24,632 nt of DNA from Promethearchaeota archaeon (GCA_030605085.1 JAUWBH010000082.1:1-24632); one strand, 5' to 3'. Positions 8,681-17,041 are shown, numbered from the stretch's first letter. The notes: a model not told the origin generated them from the letters alone. Numbers and translations are program-made.

Positions 8681-9937
8681 TTGGGTAAATGTGAAATAGT
8701 CATGCCGGGACCGGGAATGGATATAATTGGAGATGAAGAGAAAAAAGCCCTCATGGAAGTTATTGAGTCAGGTTATCTTTATCGGTATGGGGATTTATCC
8801 GATCCTAAATTTAAAGCAAAAGTTTGGAATTTAGAGCAAGATTTTGCCAAAAAAATCGGATCCAAACATGCTTTAGCCGTAAGTTCAGGAACAACTGCTT
8901 TATTAACAGCATTGTGGACCTTAGGAATTGGACCTGGTGATGAAGTAATAATACCTGGATACACATTTATAGCTAGCATTACTTCAATTATATTCTCAAG
9001 AGCAATTCCCGTTCTTGCTGAAATCGATGAAACTCTAACGCTTGATCCTAAAGATGTTATAAAAAAGATTACGCCACATACCAAAGCAATAATGCTTGTT
9101 CATATGCTAGGTAATCCTGGCTATTTGGACGAAATATTAAACATAGCTCAAGAAAATCGACTCATATTAATCGAAGATTGCGCTCAGGCGCTAGGGGGGA
9201 CTTTCAATGGAAAGAATGTTGGAACATACGGAAAAATGGGAACATTTAGCTTGAATGTATATAAAACGATTACAGCTGGAGATGGAGGTTTGATTGTAAC
9301 TGATGATTTTGAGCTCTACAAACGAGCCTTTGCCATTCACGACCAAGGACATTTACCATTACGACAAGGAGTTGAACAAGGAAAAAGAACAGTTTTAGGT
9401 TTGAATTTTCGGATGAATGAAATAACAGCTGCAGTTGCTGGAGCACAGCTTAAGAAGCTTGATTACATAAAAAAAAAATTACATGAGAACAAAGAACGCC
9501 TCAAAAATGTATTATCTGAAATTGAAGAAATTGAATTTCGTAAAATTCTTGATAAACAAGGAGATGTAGGGACATTATTAACATTCTTTATGCCTACTGT
9601 AAAAAGTGCTGAAAAATTAGCGAAAAAAATCGGATGTACTACTGTGGCAAAATCTGGCTGGCATGTATATAATAACATGGAACATTTCCTGGGTCAGATG
9701 ACAGTAACGAGTGAAAGATGCCCATTTACGTGTCCATATTACGAAGGCCCGGAAATCAGCTATTATAAAGGGATGTTACCCCAAACCGACGATTTGCTTA
9801 AAAGGGCAATTAATATTAGCGTGGGCGTGTCTGATAAAGGACTTGGATCTGCTTACGGCATTAACATTACCAGCACTCCAGAAGAAATCGATAAAGTTGC
9901 TCAAAATCTCACGCAAGCAATAAGAGAGTCTCTTTAA
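8681..9937 (+). CDS. DegT/DnrJ/EryC1/StrS-family PLP aminotransferase
   Basis: This is a fold-type I PLP enzyme of the sugar and cyclitol aminotransferase family, 418 residues. Visible elements are SSGTTAL (68-74), the PLP-nitrogen Asp166 in LIEDCAQALGG, and the Schiff-base Lys195 in FSLNVYKTITAGDGG. The N-terminus (PGPGMDIIGDEE, then YLYRYG) and IDETLTLDP resemble the KdnA-like group, which aminates 8-oxo-KDO; inosose aminotransferases such as StsC belong to the same family. The product is probably an amino sugar or aminocyclitol. The TTG at 8681 is the first possible start after an upstream stop; an ATG at 8702 gives MPGPGMDIIG and fits the family about as well, and neither has a clear ribosome site. 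The zinc-type dehydrogenase follows 67 bases downstream on the same strand and may supply the keto substrate. The family is certain, the substrate is not. Confidence 0.93.
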   Translation: MGKCEIVMPGPGMDIIGDEEKKALMEVIESGYLYRYGDLSDPKFKAKVWNLEQDFAKKIGSKHALAVSSGTTALLTALWTLGIGPGDEVIIPGYTFIASITSIIFSRAIPVLAEIDETLTLDPKDVIKKITPHTKAIMLVHMLGNPGYLDEILNIAQENRLILIEDCAQALGGTFNGKNVGTYGKMGTFSLNVYKTITAGDGGLIVTDDFELYKRAFAIHDQGHLPLRQGVEQGKRTVLGLNFRMNEITAAVAGAQLKKLDYIKKKLHENKERLKNVLSEIEEIEFRKILDKQGDVGTLLTFFMPTVKSAEKLAKKIGCTTVAKSGWHVYNNMEHFLGQMTVTSERCPFTCPYYEGPEISYYKGMLPQTDDLLKRAINISVGVSDKGLGSAYGINITSTPEEIDKVAQNLTQAIRESL

Positions 9938-9988
9938 TAAATTTAACTTTTAATTTTTAATCAAAAAAAATTGAAAAAATTACAATAA

Positions 9989-9993
9989 GGGAG
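9989..9993 (+). promoter_or_regulatory. Ribosome binding site before an ATT start
   Basis: GGGAG lies 11 bases before the ATT at 10005. The ATG between them (9994) opens only a 12-codon out-of-frame peptide. The site supports initiation at ATT rather than at the GTG of 10029, which has no such site close by. Confidence 0.45.
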
Positions 9994-10004
9994 ATGATTC
10001 AACC

Positions 10005-10985
10005 ATTAAAGCCGCTGTATTCAAAGATGTGAAAAAAATTGTATATAGAGAAGATTACCCAAAACCCGTACCTGGACCAGATGATGTTATCATTAAGGTA
10101 CATTACTGTGCGATTTGTGGGAGCGATTTAACCAATTTTAAGTACAAAATGTATCAAGTTCCACTCATTATGGGCCACGAATTTGCTGGAGAAATTGTCG
10201 AAATTGGTGAAAATATTAAAAATTTCAAAGTTGGCGATAAGGCAGCCGGAGTAAGCGTGTATGATGCTGAACGTTATGTTAATATGAAACCTTTAGGTGT
10301 GATCGTAGATGGTGCTTTTGCTGAGTACATTAAAGTTCCAAAAAATTATTTATTTCACACACCTGAGAACATTTCATTATTAGAATGTACTATGATTGAA
10401 ACGCTTGCGGTTGTAGTACGAGCTATCAAAAACGCCAAGATGAAAAAAAATCAAAAAATTGCTATAATTGGTGGAGGAAACATAGGATTAACGACTTTAG
10501 CCGTTTTATTAAGTGAATGGAGTCCGGAATACATAACAGTTATTGAACCACACGAATTCTTAAGGGATAAGGCTAAAGAAATGGGTGCTACTGAAGCTTT
10601 CCCTCCAAGCAAAACAAAATTAAGACGATTTTTTAAAAACCACGGTCAACCTTCGTATATTTTTGAATGTGCTGGAAACGAAAAAGCTCTAAATTTTTCT
10701 TTTGATATAATTGAACGAGGAGGAACAATTGTATTAGAATCTATTTATAAAGGAAGTATATCTCTCGGGATATTTATGCTAAACGCGAAAGAAATATCGT
10801 TAGTAGGAACCATTTCTCACGATCGAGATGATATTTTGGACGCTATCAGTTTGCTAGCTAAGAAAAAAGTTGATATGAGCAAATTAATCTCTAAGATTGT
10901 GCCTATAAAAGATATTCAGAAGGCTTTTGAAGAATTCTTAGAGCCGGGAGAAAGGAAATTTATTAAAACCATAATTAAAATATAA
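10005..10985 (+). CDS. Zinc-type medium-chain alcohol/polyol dehydrogenase
   Basis: This is an NAD(P)-dependent medium-chain dehydrogenase. Counting from the GTG at 10029, the catalytic zinc ligands are Cys30 (YCAICGSDL), His50-Glu51 (MGHEFAGEIVEIG) and probably Glu124 (IETLAVVV); the Rossmann motif is GGGNIG (148-153). The four-cysteine structural zinc loop of classical members is absent, and the region after GDKAAG is shortened. The family nearly always begins with a strand like MKAAVF. Here the frame upstream of GTG 10029 reads IKAAVFKDVKKIVYRE, starting at ATT 10005, so I place the start at this rare ATT (327 residues). GTG 10029 would remove the first strand (319 codons with the stop). 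It lies 67 bases after the aminotransferase and probably shares its message. Likely substrates are sugars, polyols or cyclitols; the exact one is unknown. Confidence 0.88.
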   Translation: MKAAVFKDVKKIVYREDYPKPVPGPDDVIIKVHYCAICGSDLTNFKYKMYQVPLIMGHEFAGEIVEIGENIKNFKVGDKAAGVSVYDAERYVNMKPLGVIVDGAFAEYIKVPKNYLFHTPENISLLECTMIETLAVVVRAIKNAKMKKNQKIAIIGGGNIGLTTLAVLLSEWSPEYITVIEPHEFLRDKAKEMGATEAFPPSKTKLRRFFKNHGQPSYIFECAGNEKALNFSFDIIERGGTIVLESIYKGSISLGIFMLNAKEISLVGTISHDRDDILDAISLLAKKKVDMSKLISKIVPIKDIQKAFEEFLEPGERKFIKTIIKI

Positions 10986-11065
10986 TTCTAAAAGAAGATT
11001 TTAATCTATTTTTTAATTGCAAAAGATTTATTGAATTTTAGAGAAAAATAAAAAAATTTTTTAAT

Positions 11066-12271
11066 TTAAAAGTCAATATCTTCTCCATCGTAGGCGTACC
11101 TGAAGAGCTTTTCGTACTCCTTGGCTGAGGGTGTTCGCGGGGTTAATACTCCACTCGGATCTTGATAACAGATACTAATTAACAGATCTAAATTTTTTTC
11201 GAGGTCTTCTTTTGATATTCCTAAATCACTCAGCTTGGGAGAAAAATCAACTTTTTTTTGAACATCTTTAATTTTATCTACAACAGTCCAAGCCGCCTTC
11301 TTGTCATCGTCGTCCCATTGGGCCCATCCTAATTGTTTTGCCATTTTGGCATATGTTTCTACAGTATTTTCCCGATCGTCGGGATTATTTAAGACAAACT
11401 GAGTTACATAATTAAGGAAAATGCCACATCCCTGTCCATGAGGCGTATGAAAGATGGCACCCCAAGTATGACTCATTGTGTGTCCTATATGAACTTGACC
11501 ATTGTTAACAGCTTGACCGGCCATAGTCGCTGCTTGATGTAAATAGTCCCTCGCTTCCATGTTATTCCCATCTTTATAAGCGACAGGTAACCATTTAAAA
11601 ATGAGTTCTATTGCTTTTAATCCTAACGCATAACTAAATTCATTTTTCCAAAGAGAAACCATACCTTCTAACGCATGCGACAGCGCATCAAAGGCAGTGT
11701 AAGTAGTTAATTTCGAAGGCATTCCAGCAGGAAAAATAGGATCAACAAGTGCATATGTTGGAATCAAACTCTTGTGCAAATAAAAATACTTCTTCCAAAC
11801 ATTATTTTGAGCGTCTAATCTAGATATTACGCTTATATTTGTTGCTTCGGCTCCAGTTCCCGAAGTGGTAGGTATAGCTATATACTTTGCTTTTTTACCA
11901 ATTTCGTAAATCTCTTGGTTAAATACATGTATATCGTCAAGATTAAATTCTGGAAATTCATATAAACACCATACTATCCTTGCAGCATCTATGACGGAAC
12001 CTCCACCTAAAGCAAGAATTATATGGGGTGCGTACGATATACACAGTTCTCTTGCTTTTAAAACATCAACATCATGAGGATCTGGAACTACTTCGTTAAA
12101 TACTTTATATTGTCTGCCAAATTTATCTAATTTGTCTGTTAATATTTTCAAATATCCTAATTCTTCTATGTTTTTGTCTGTAACAATAAAACATTTCTCG
12201 CCCGAAATATTTTCCAAAAAATCTAAAGCATTTTCGCCATACATTATTTGAGAGCTAAGAAAATACCACAT
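11066..12271 (-). CDS. Iron-containing alcohol dehydrogenase
   Basis: This type III (iron-dependent) alcohol dehydrogenase of 401 residues likely interconverts an aldehyde or ketone with an alcohol using NAD(P)H. The nucleotide-binding GGGSVIDAAR is at 89-98, followed by PTTSGTGAE. The four metal ligands are all present: Asp195 and His199 (FDALSHALEG), His264 and His278 (GHTMSHTWGAIFHTPHG). This separates it from the related dehydroquinate and inosose synthases. No signal or membrane segment is seen. The ATG start (MWYFLSSQIMYG) fits the family. It converges on the zinc-type dehydrogenase with 80 bases between the stops, so it is a separate transcription unit whose link to that group rests only on position. 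Confidence 0.93.
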   Translation of the reverse strand: MWYFLSSQIMYGENALDFLENISGEKCFIVTDKNIEELGYLKILTDKLDKFGRQYKVFNEVVPDPHDVDVLKARELCISYAPHIILALGGGSVIDAARIVWCLYEFPEFNLDDIHVFNQEIYEIGKKAKYIAIPTTSGTGAEATNISVISRLDAQNNVWKKYFYLHKSLIPTYALVDPIFPAGMPSKLTTYTAFDALSHALEGMVSLWKNEFSYALGLKAIELIFKWLPVAYKDGNNMEARDYLHQAATMAGQAVNNGQVHIGHTMSHTWGAIFHTPHGQGCGIFLNYVTQFVLNNPDDRENTVETYAKMAKQLGWAQWDDDDKKAAWTVVDKIKDVQKKVDFSPKLSDLGISKEDLEKNLDLLISICYQDPSGVLTPRTPSAKEYEKLFRYAYDGEDIDF

Positions 12272-12658
12272 TTTTATTTAACACCTAAAAACAATTTTTT
12301 AATTTTTTTAGATTTATTTTTTAATTAATTCAACATTAATAGGAAAGTAATACTTTTATGTTTAGCATTCTTTAAAAATTTTAATTTCAAAATAAATTTA
12401 AGAAATCAATATGCTGTCCTCGAATTAAAAAAAACAGAATTAGACGGAAAGGCAAATAAATCTTCTAAATTTAAAAATTAAAGTATTAAGCATTTTTTTA
12501 CTAATATTTTTATATTTGAATTTTATTAAATTATTGATTAAAAATTAGACATTTAGAAGTCAATAATAGATTTATTTCATTTTAATCTAATAGTATAAAA
12601 TTATTTTGATTCATCATTTAGTCTGATAAGACATTTAGATAGATTAAAGTGGTGATTT
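12272..12658. other. 387-base AT-rich intergenic region
   Basis: This divergent gap separates the iron-type alcohol dehydrogenase from the first histidine kinase. No coding frame of note was found. AGACATTTAGA occurs twice (12547-12557 and 12629-12639), and the second copy is preceded by GTCT-GATA-AGAC, a short inverted repeat at about 12621-12632. These could be binding sites for a regulator of the kinase gene, but in DNA this AT-rich the evidence is thin. Confidence 0.4.
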
Positions 12659-14236
12659 TTGGAAGATTATAGGGAAAATTCTGCAGTGAAACAAAATTTT
12701 TTAGGATATACTGATAGGTATAGGCTAATTTTAGAAAATGTAAACGATATAATTTGGATTCTTAATGAAAAATTCAAAATTCAGTATGTTAATGAAAATA
12801 CAGTTTTAAGACTATTGGGTTATAAATTAAACGATTTAATAAGAAAACCTGCAATTAATTATGTTCATACAGATGATATTGAAGATTTCCTTAGTTTGAT
12901 AAAGAAAGAATTTAAAAATAGGCATGATTTATCTGAAATAAGATATAAGCATAAAGAAGGACATTGGGTTTGGTTTGAAAGTAAAGGAAAATTTTATTAC
13001 AATAAAATAGGAGAATTAAAATGGTTAATAATTTCAAGGAACATTACTGAACGCAAGTTGGCGGAAGAAAAATATAAAAATTTATTTGAAAAATCTCCAA
13101 ATGCCATACTACTTATTAATTTCGATGGAATAATTCTCGATGCTAACTCAACAACTAAGAAATTATTCGGTTACGATAAGGAATATTTCATTGGTAAACT
13201 CTTCTACGAATTGAAGGAAATTTATCTTTTAGGTATTAAATCTTATTTTAAGGAAATATTTAAAGCATCGTTTAAGAGCGATTTTCCTCAACCAAGAGAG
13301 GTTAAGATGAAACAAAAAAATGGTAAATTTATTTGGGTAAATATCCAAGCCTCATTAATAAAAGTTGGAGGAAATATTTTAATCCAATTTATTTTCCAAG
13401 ACATTACTAAAAAAAAGAAAGCTGAAATTTTGGAAAAACAATTTAAAAATCAATTAGAAAACGAAGTTAAGGCTAGGACTCGTGAACTTAATAAAGCATT
13501 AAATGAGCAAAAATCTTATTTTGATCAAATCTTAAAATCTTCCCAATTCAAGACAGAATTTATGTCGTCAATGTCACACGAGTTAAGAACACCGTTAAAT
13601 GCGATTATGGGGTTTACTGATTTACTTTTAGAAGGAAGTTTTGGTCAATTAAATGATAAGCAATTTGAGTTTGTCAAAGATATTGAATCTTCTGCAGAGC
13701 ATCAATTTGACATGGTTCAACATATTTTGGACATATCTAAAATAGAATCAGGTCGGATTATAATGAATATGCAACATTTTTCGTTAAACAATGTTGTTTA
13801 TCAAATTAAATCTACTCTTAAATCCTTATATAAGAAAAAAGTCTTAAAATTTAAAGTTAAAGGATTAGAAACAGAAAAGCACCTTTACGCAGATCCTATT
13901 CGATTTAAGGAAATACTTTATAATTTGCTTAGCAATGCTGTAAAATTTACAATTGAAGGCATGATCACGGTAAATGTTCAAGAAAAATATGACCAATGGC
14001 TTTTTAAAGTAAATGACACTGGGATTGGAATAGCTCTTAAAGATTATGATTTGATTTTTAAAGAATTTAAGAGAGTAGATTCTACATATGTGCGGTCAGT
14101 TCCTGGAACTGGTCTTGGATTATCTATTACCAAAAGATTAGTAGAATTACATGGAGGGGATATCTCATTTACTAGTGTCCTCGGAGTAGGTACAACATTT
14201 ACCTTTTCGATTCCTAAGAACCTTGAAAAAAAATGA
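12659..14236 (+). CDS. Soluble PAS-PAS sensor histidine kinase
   Basis: This 525-residue kinase contains PAS 1 (about 20-130, with a C-terminal ISRNITERK), PAS 2 (about 138-255), a coiled coil (about 255-300), a HisKA domain with the phospho-acceptor His307 in SHELRTPLNAI, and a HATPase domain (about 405-520). The ATP-binding boxes are complete: N box LLSNAVKF with Asn426, G1 NDTGIG with Asp453, F box region IFKEFKR, and G2 GTGLGLS near 483. No membrane helix is seen, so it senses a cytosolic cue through its PAS domains. The start is a TTG at 12659, supported by GGTGAT at 12651-12656, which matches the archaeal 16S tail. It has no receiver partner beside it; the receiver-containing protein at 20135 is the nearest candidate. 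It converges on the GTPase gene at 14334. Confidence 0.95.
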   Translation: MEDYRENSAVKQNFLGYTDRYRLILENVNDIIWILNEKFKIQYVNENTVLRLLGYKLNDLIRKPAINYVHTDDIEDFLSLIKKEFKNRHDLSEIRYKHKEGHWVWFESKGKFYYNKIGELKWLIISRNITERKLAEEKYKNLFEKSPNAILLINFDGIILDANSTTKKLFGYDKEYFIGKLFYELKEIYLLGIKSYFKEIFKASFKSDFPQPREVKMKQKNGKFIWVNIQASLIKVGGNILIQFIFQDITKKKKAEILEKQFKNQLENEVKARTRELNKALNEQKSYFDQILKSSQFKTEFMSSMSHELRTPLNAIMGFTDLLLEGSFGQLNDKQFEFVKDIESSAEHQFDMVQHILDISKIESGRIIMNMQHFSLNNVVYQIKSTLKSLYKKKVLKFKVKGLETEKHLYADPIRFKEILYNLLSNAVKFTIEGMITVNVQEKYDQWLFKVNDTGIGIALKDYDLIFKEFKRVDSTYVRSVPGTGLGLSITKRLVELHGGDISFTSVLGVGTTFTFSIPKNLEKK

Positions 14237-14333
14237 GTTATTGTTTGTTCCCTAAAAAACTTGGCTTCTTTCCTTAATGGTTTTATTTGCTCTAACATAT
14301 TCTATATATCCATCAATTAAATCTTCGATTGAA

Positions 14334-15602
14334 TTATTTACTAAATTCTTTAGGTGTGATACCTTTTTTAACAAACATTTGCTTTAATTCGGAGATTATT
14401 GCTGTTCTTGCACCAAAACCTCCCGGAGAAGGAGATGGTTTACTCCCTGGGCTTGAGACTTGGGGTGGTGGGTTTGCTGGAGGAGGTAATACACTTGAGT
14501 ATTCTGGAGAGGGTAAAGAATCTTTATTCACATTTTTAGGAGGTCTTCCTCTTCTAGGTTTTTCAAAACATTCAATACGTTTTTCGAGAGCCATCATTGT
14601 TGAGCTTAATTGAACCACTGCATTAATAGCAGACTCTACTATTCTTCCTAACTCTGCGACTTTGAGTAAAGTAGGATCGGTCAAACTAGTTTGTTCCTTC
14701 ATAACACCTTTAAGAAATTTGGAAAATTCAGGTTCATTTGAAATCATAGAATAAATTGAACTCAAATGGATTTCATAATTCATATTTCTATTATGTAGTA
14801 TTGATTTAATCAAATCCTTTATTAATTCAATATTTAACAAAACTTCGTTATTTTCTCTAATGTCTGGATCATATTTATGAATAAAGGCTAATATATAAGG
14901 TGTTTCTTCTAATCTAATTAAATTTTCAATAATTTTATCAAAATATATAATCGAATCATCATACCTTTGAGGATCTTGAACATCTATGACATACAGTATT
15001 AAGTCAACTCCAAAAAAATATGTTTCAGGTTCTTGAAGGTATTCCATCCTGTGGTCTTTTTGGCCTCCAAAATCCCATATATGAAGGTTAAAATCGCCCG
15101 TTTTAATTTCTTGACGATTAACACCTCTGGTTGGTTTTAATAAGGCTAGGTCTTTTAATCCTAATTCACCACCAAATTTAGATAAAATTGCTGTTTTTCC
15201 GGCATTATCCAACCCTACAACAATTATTTTTTGATCTTTTTGCATTTTAGATATAGATTGATGGCTAATTCTATTAATGATTAAACTAATGGTAATCCCT
15301 TTTTTTATTCTTTCTTCGAATTCCGGGTCGTCCTTCTTGATTTTTGATAGAATCGTTCTTTTTGCTTTTGATCTAGCTAATTTTTTAAAAGGGTTCGTAT
15401 ATTCTAATCTGCTTAAATCATTGATTGAGGATATTTTAAGTAAATCTTTCATAATTTCTTCGTCTTCTTCTGTTAAAAATTTAAAAACAGAAATCGGTAA
15501 TTTAAGAACTCTATGAACAGATTTCAAGGATTTACTCTCCACTAAATTTGGATCCAAAAATTTTTCAATTAACTCAATTTTAGTTATTGCCTTTTTTGAC
15601 AT
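14334..15602 (-). CDS. Arf/Rag-like small GTPase with AT-hook-like motif and proline-rich tail
   Basis: This 422-residue protein has a Ras-superfamily GTPase core in the middle. G1 is GLDNAGKT (130-137), very close to Arf GLDAAGKT; the switch Thr is Thr158 (LKPTRG); G3 is WDFGGQ (176-181); G4 is HKYD (242-245); and G5 is near LSSIYS (280-285), which recalls Rag GTPases. Ahead of it are about 120 helical residues of unknown type. After it come a helical segment (305-347), a basic KPRRGRPPK (348-356) resembling an AT-hook, a proline/serine-rich linker (364-393, with runs of PPP) and a short terminal helix ending GITPKEFSK. GTPases with long extensions are common in Asgard archaea and their roles are largely unknown. 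No lipidation signal is evident. The ATG at 15602 is preceded by AAGGTG. A transposase now lies upstream of its promoter, between it and a second GTPase. Confidence 0.9.
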   Translation of the reverse strand: MSKKAITKIELIEKFLDPNLVESKSLKSVHRVLKLPISVFKFLTEEDEEIMKDLLKISSINDLSRLEYTNPFKKLARSKAKRTILSKIKKDDPEFEERIKKGITISLIINRISHQSISKMQKDQKIIVVGLDNAGKTAILSKFGGELGLKDLALLKPTRGVNRQEIKTGDFNLHIWDFGGQKDHRMEYLQEPETYFFGVDLILYVIDVQDPQRYDDSIIYFDKIIENLIRLEETPYILAFIHKYDPDIRENNEVLLNIELIKDLIKSILHNRNMNYEIHLSSIYSMISNEPEFSKFLKGVMKEQTSLTDPTLLKVAELGRIVESAINAVVQLSSTMMALEKRIECFEKPRRGRPPKNVNKDSLPSPEYSSVLPPPANPPPQVSSPGSKPSPSPGGFGARTAIISELKQMFVKKGITPKEFSK

Positions 15603-15656
15603 CGCTGCACCTTTTATTTAGTTTATTATTATTTTATTAATAAAAAAACAATTTTT

Positions 15657-15695
15657 GGTTAATTTCATAGACGAATGATCAATTATAAATTAACC
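15657..15695. repeat. 9-bp inverted repeat between the GTPase and the transposase
   Basis: GGTTAATTT (15657-15665) pairs perfectly with AAATTAACC (15687-15695) around a 21-base loop. It lies 16 bases beyond the transposase stop and 55 bases upstream of the GTPase start. It could be a terminator hairpin for the transposase message, part of the element's end, or an operator. It is rich in A/T and could be chance. Confidence 0.3.
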
Positions 15696-15710
15696 CCTTT
15701 TATTATTATC

Positions 15711-16505
15711 TTACACGAGAATCCCCTTTTCCAATAATTCAGCATATTCCATTAATTTTAAATTATTAATTAAAAATTTCGCTCTTATTTTTCGATTTAT
15801 GAGTATTTCATCTAAGAGTTCGGGATGATTTCGGATTTTTAAGGTAGCCCTAATGCGTTGCTCGACAAATTCAATGGTTTTCGGTCCTGTTAACCGCAAA
15901 ACAGTGCGGAGGAAAGAATTTATATTTTCCGCAAGATTATTTTGAATAGACATTAGGGCATACAACAATAATGTCGCGTTCAGCGCGGCTGCAACCGTGC
16001 TGGACAACCCTTTACTTACTTTTAATTTATCCCGATACGGGTCTATGATACCGTAACCTATTTTTCCTTTAGTAAAAACTGTATAAAGTCCTTTTCGACC
16101 TCGCTTCTTTTTCGATCCCAACGGTTTCCTCTTTTTTTTCGTTTTAGATCCTTTTGGTCGTCCGCGCTTCCCCTTAGCTTTAGAAGTTAAGTCTGTTCTC
16201 GTTTCCATGTACTTGAATTGTCGCTTTCCGCGTTTTTTAAAGAAATCACTTTTCATACCAACCGTTGTGGTGATCCTTTCATTCCCATCGTAGCTATAAT
16301 GCCTTAAAATAGCTTTTTTAAATGGTTTCTTATGCGGATGGATGACATGGGTGATTTCCCGACCTAAATTTTTTACCATAGATTGAGTTGCATTTAAGGC
16401 GTCTGAACTCACCGTGGAGAGCGGATGTTCGGTGTTCTGCTCTCCTTCGTCAAATACCTGTCGAATATCTTCTTCTGAACGAGTTTTCGAGACTTTAACG
16501 CCCAA
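15711..16505 (-). CDS. Transposase, C-terminal part (second frame)
   Basis: This frame carries the second half of the DDE core. The second Asp is in VSSDALNAT (Asp35 in this numbering) and the Glu is in NNLAENINSFLR (Glu193). Between them sits a very basic stretch (109-139) that includes KRGRPKGSK, an AT-hook-like motif that could help bind DNA. The nominal TTG start at 16505 is probably not used: the real upstream part is in the other frame, and a -1 shift near 16484-16500 joins them as WALK-VSKTRSEEDIR or as SRK-TRSEEDIR. Alone it lacks the first catalytic Asp and should be inactive. The last 60 or so residues are helical. Confidence 0.85.
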   Translation of the reverse strand: MGVKVSKTRSEEDIRQVFDEGEQNTEHPLSTVSSDALNATQSMVKNLGREITHVIHPHKKPFKKAILRHYSYDGNERITTTVGMKSDFFKKRGKRQFKYMETRTDLTSKAKGKRGRPKGSKTKKKRKPLGSKKKRGRKGLYTVFTKGKIGYGIIDPYRDKLKVSKGLSSTVAAALNATLLLYALMSIQNNLAENINSFLRTVLRLTGPKTIEFVEQRIRATLKIRNHPELLDEILINRKIRAKFLINNLKLMEYAELLEKGILV

Positions 16506-17041
16506 TGTTTATGAGACGTATAGCCCGTAGCGATTATGATGTAAATGGAGGTTCCCTCGATCTTTAAAAATGTTTCGTCAATGGCGATGGCAATATCGGG
16601 TTGAGGCGTCAACACCAGCGAATCTAATCCGTTAAGCTTATCAATAGCTATCTCAAGCTCGGATCTTAGCGCCGATACTTGCGCTTCGGAGATACCATAT
16701 TTTTTTGCAATTGTCTTATGTTTAGCGCCCTCTATCATCAAATCCTCGTAAAGTTCTTTAAGTTTGCCAAAGATTAATTCTTGGAACTGATAGGAAGTAG
16801 TTAAAACAAATTGTTTGGGTGTTTCATATTGTTTCAAGTGCTTGCAGTCCAGATTTTTACACTGAAAGGTCTCCACCCGTTTAACTTTTCGTTCGTGAGT
16901 CCCGTACTCTCCAATCACAGGGCTCCCGCACGAAGGGCATAAGAGCTGTATTTTCCCCAACGAAAATCGCGTTCCATTCTTATTTTGAGCTTCGATGAGA
17001 CGCCAGAGTGGTCCATAAACTTTAATTTTTCTTCCAACCAT
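16409..17041 (-). CDS. Transposase, N-terminal part (first frame)
   Basis: The 210-residue frame begins with an ATG at 17041 and a four-cysteine zinc ribbon (Cys35, Cys38, Cys61, Cys66). A helix-turn-helix follows (about 108-130, KTIAKKYGISEAQVSALRSE), then the start of the catalytic core with the first Asp in AIAIDETFLK (Asp155). Homologous sequence ends at ALK (183); the remaining 27 residues of this frame, antisense to nothing and unlike transposase, result from missing the shift. Overlap with the second frame is 97 bases. A likely TATA element (ATATTTAAAC) lies at about 17066-17076 upstream of the start. Confidence 0.85.
   Translation of the reverse strand: MVGRKIKVYGPLWRLIEAQNKNGTRFSLGKIQLLCPSCGSPVIGEYGTHERKVKRVETFQCKNLDCKHLKQYETPKQFVLTTSYQFQELIFGKLKELYEDLMIEGAKHKTIAKKYGISEAQVSALRSELEIAIDKLNGLDSLVLTPQPDIAIAIDETFLKIEGTSIYIIIATGYTSHKHWALKSRKLVQKKIFDRYLTKESRTPNIRSPR

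Larger units (their letters stand above)
15711..17041 (-). mobile_element. Insertion sequence with a DDE transposase in two overlapping frames; ends not located
   Basis: Two overlapping minus-strand frames together make one transposase of roughly 440 residues: zinc-binding head, helix-turn-helix, then a DDE catalytic core split by a -1 shift. I could not find convincing terminal inverted repeats or a target-site duplication in the flanks (15603-15710 and 17042-17210). By eye the DNA is richer in G+C than its neighbours, which suggests recent arrival. The architecture recalls IS1 or IS1595-type elements, but I do not assign a family. Confidence 0.85.

Noticed and set aside
11066..12271. Reading the iron-type dehydrogenase as an inosose or dehydroquinate synthase, to complete an aminocyclitol pathway
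   Set aside because: All four iron-type alcohol dehydrogenase ligands (Asp195, His199, His264, His278) and the HTPHG motif are present, and they fit alcohol dehydrogenase better.
14329..14613. Plus-strand frame rich in Gly and Leu
   Set aside because: It is the reverse of the proline-rich tail of the GTPase gene and has no ribosome site or recognisable domain.
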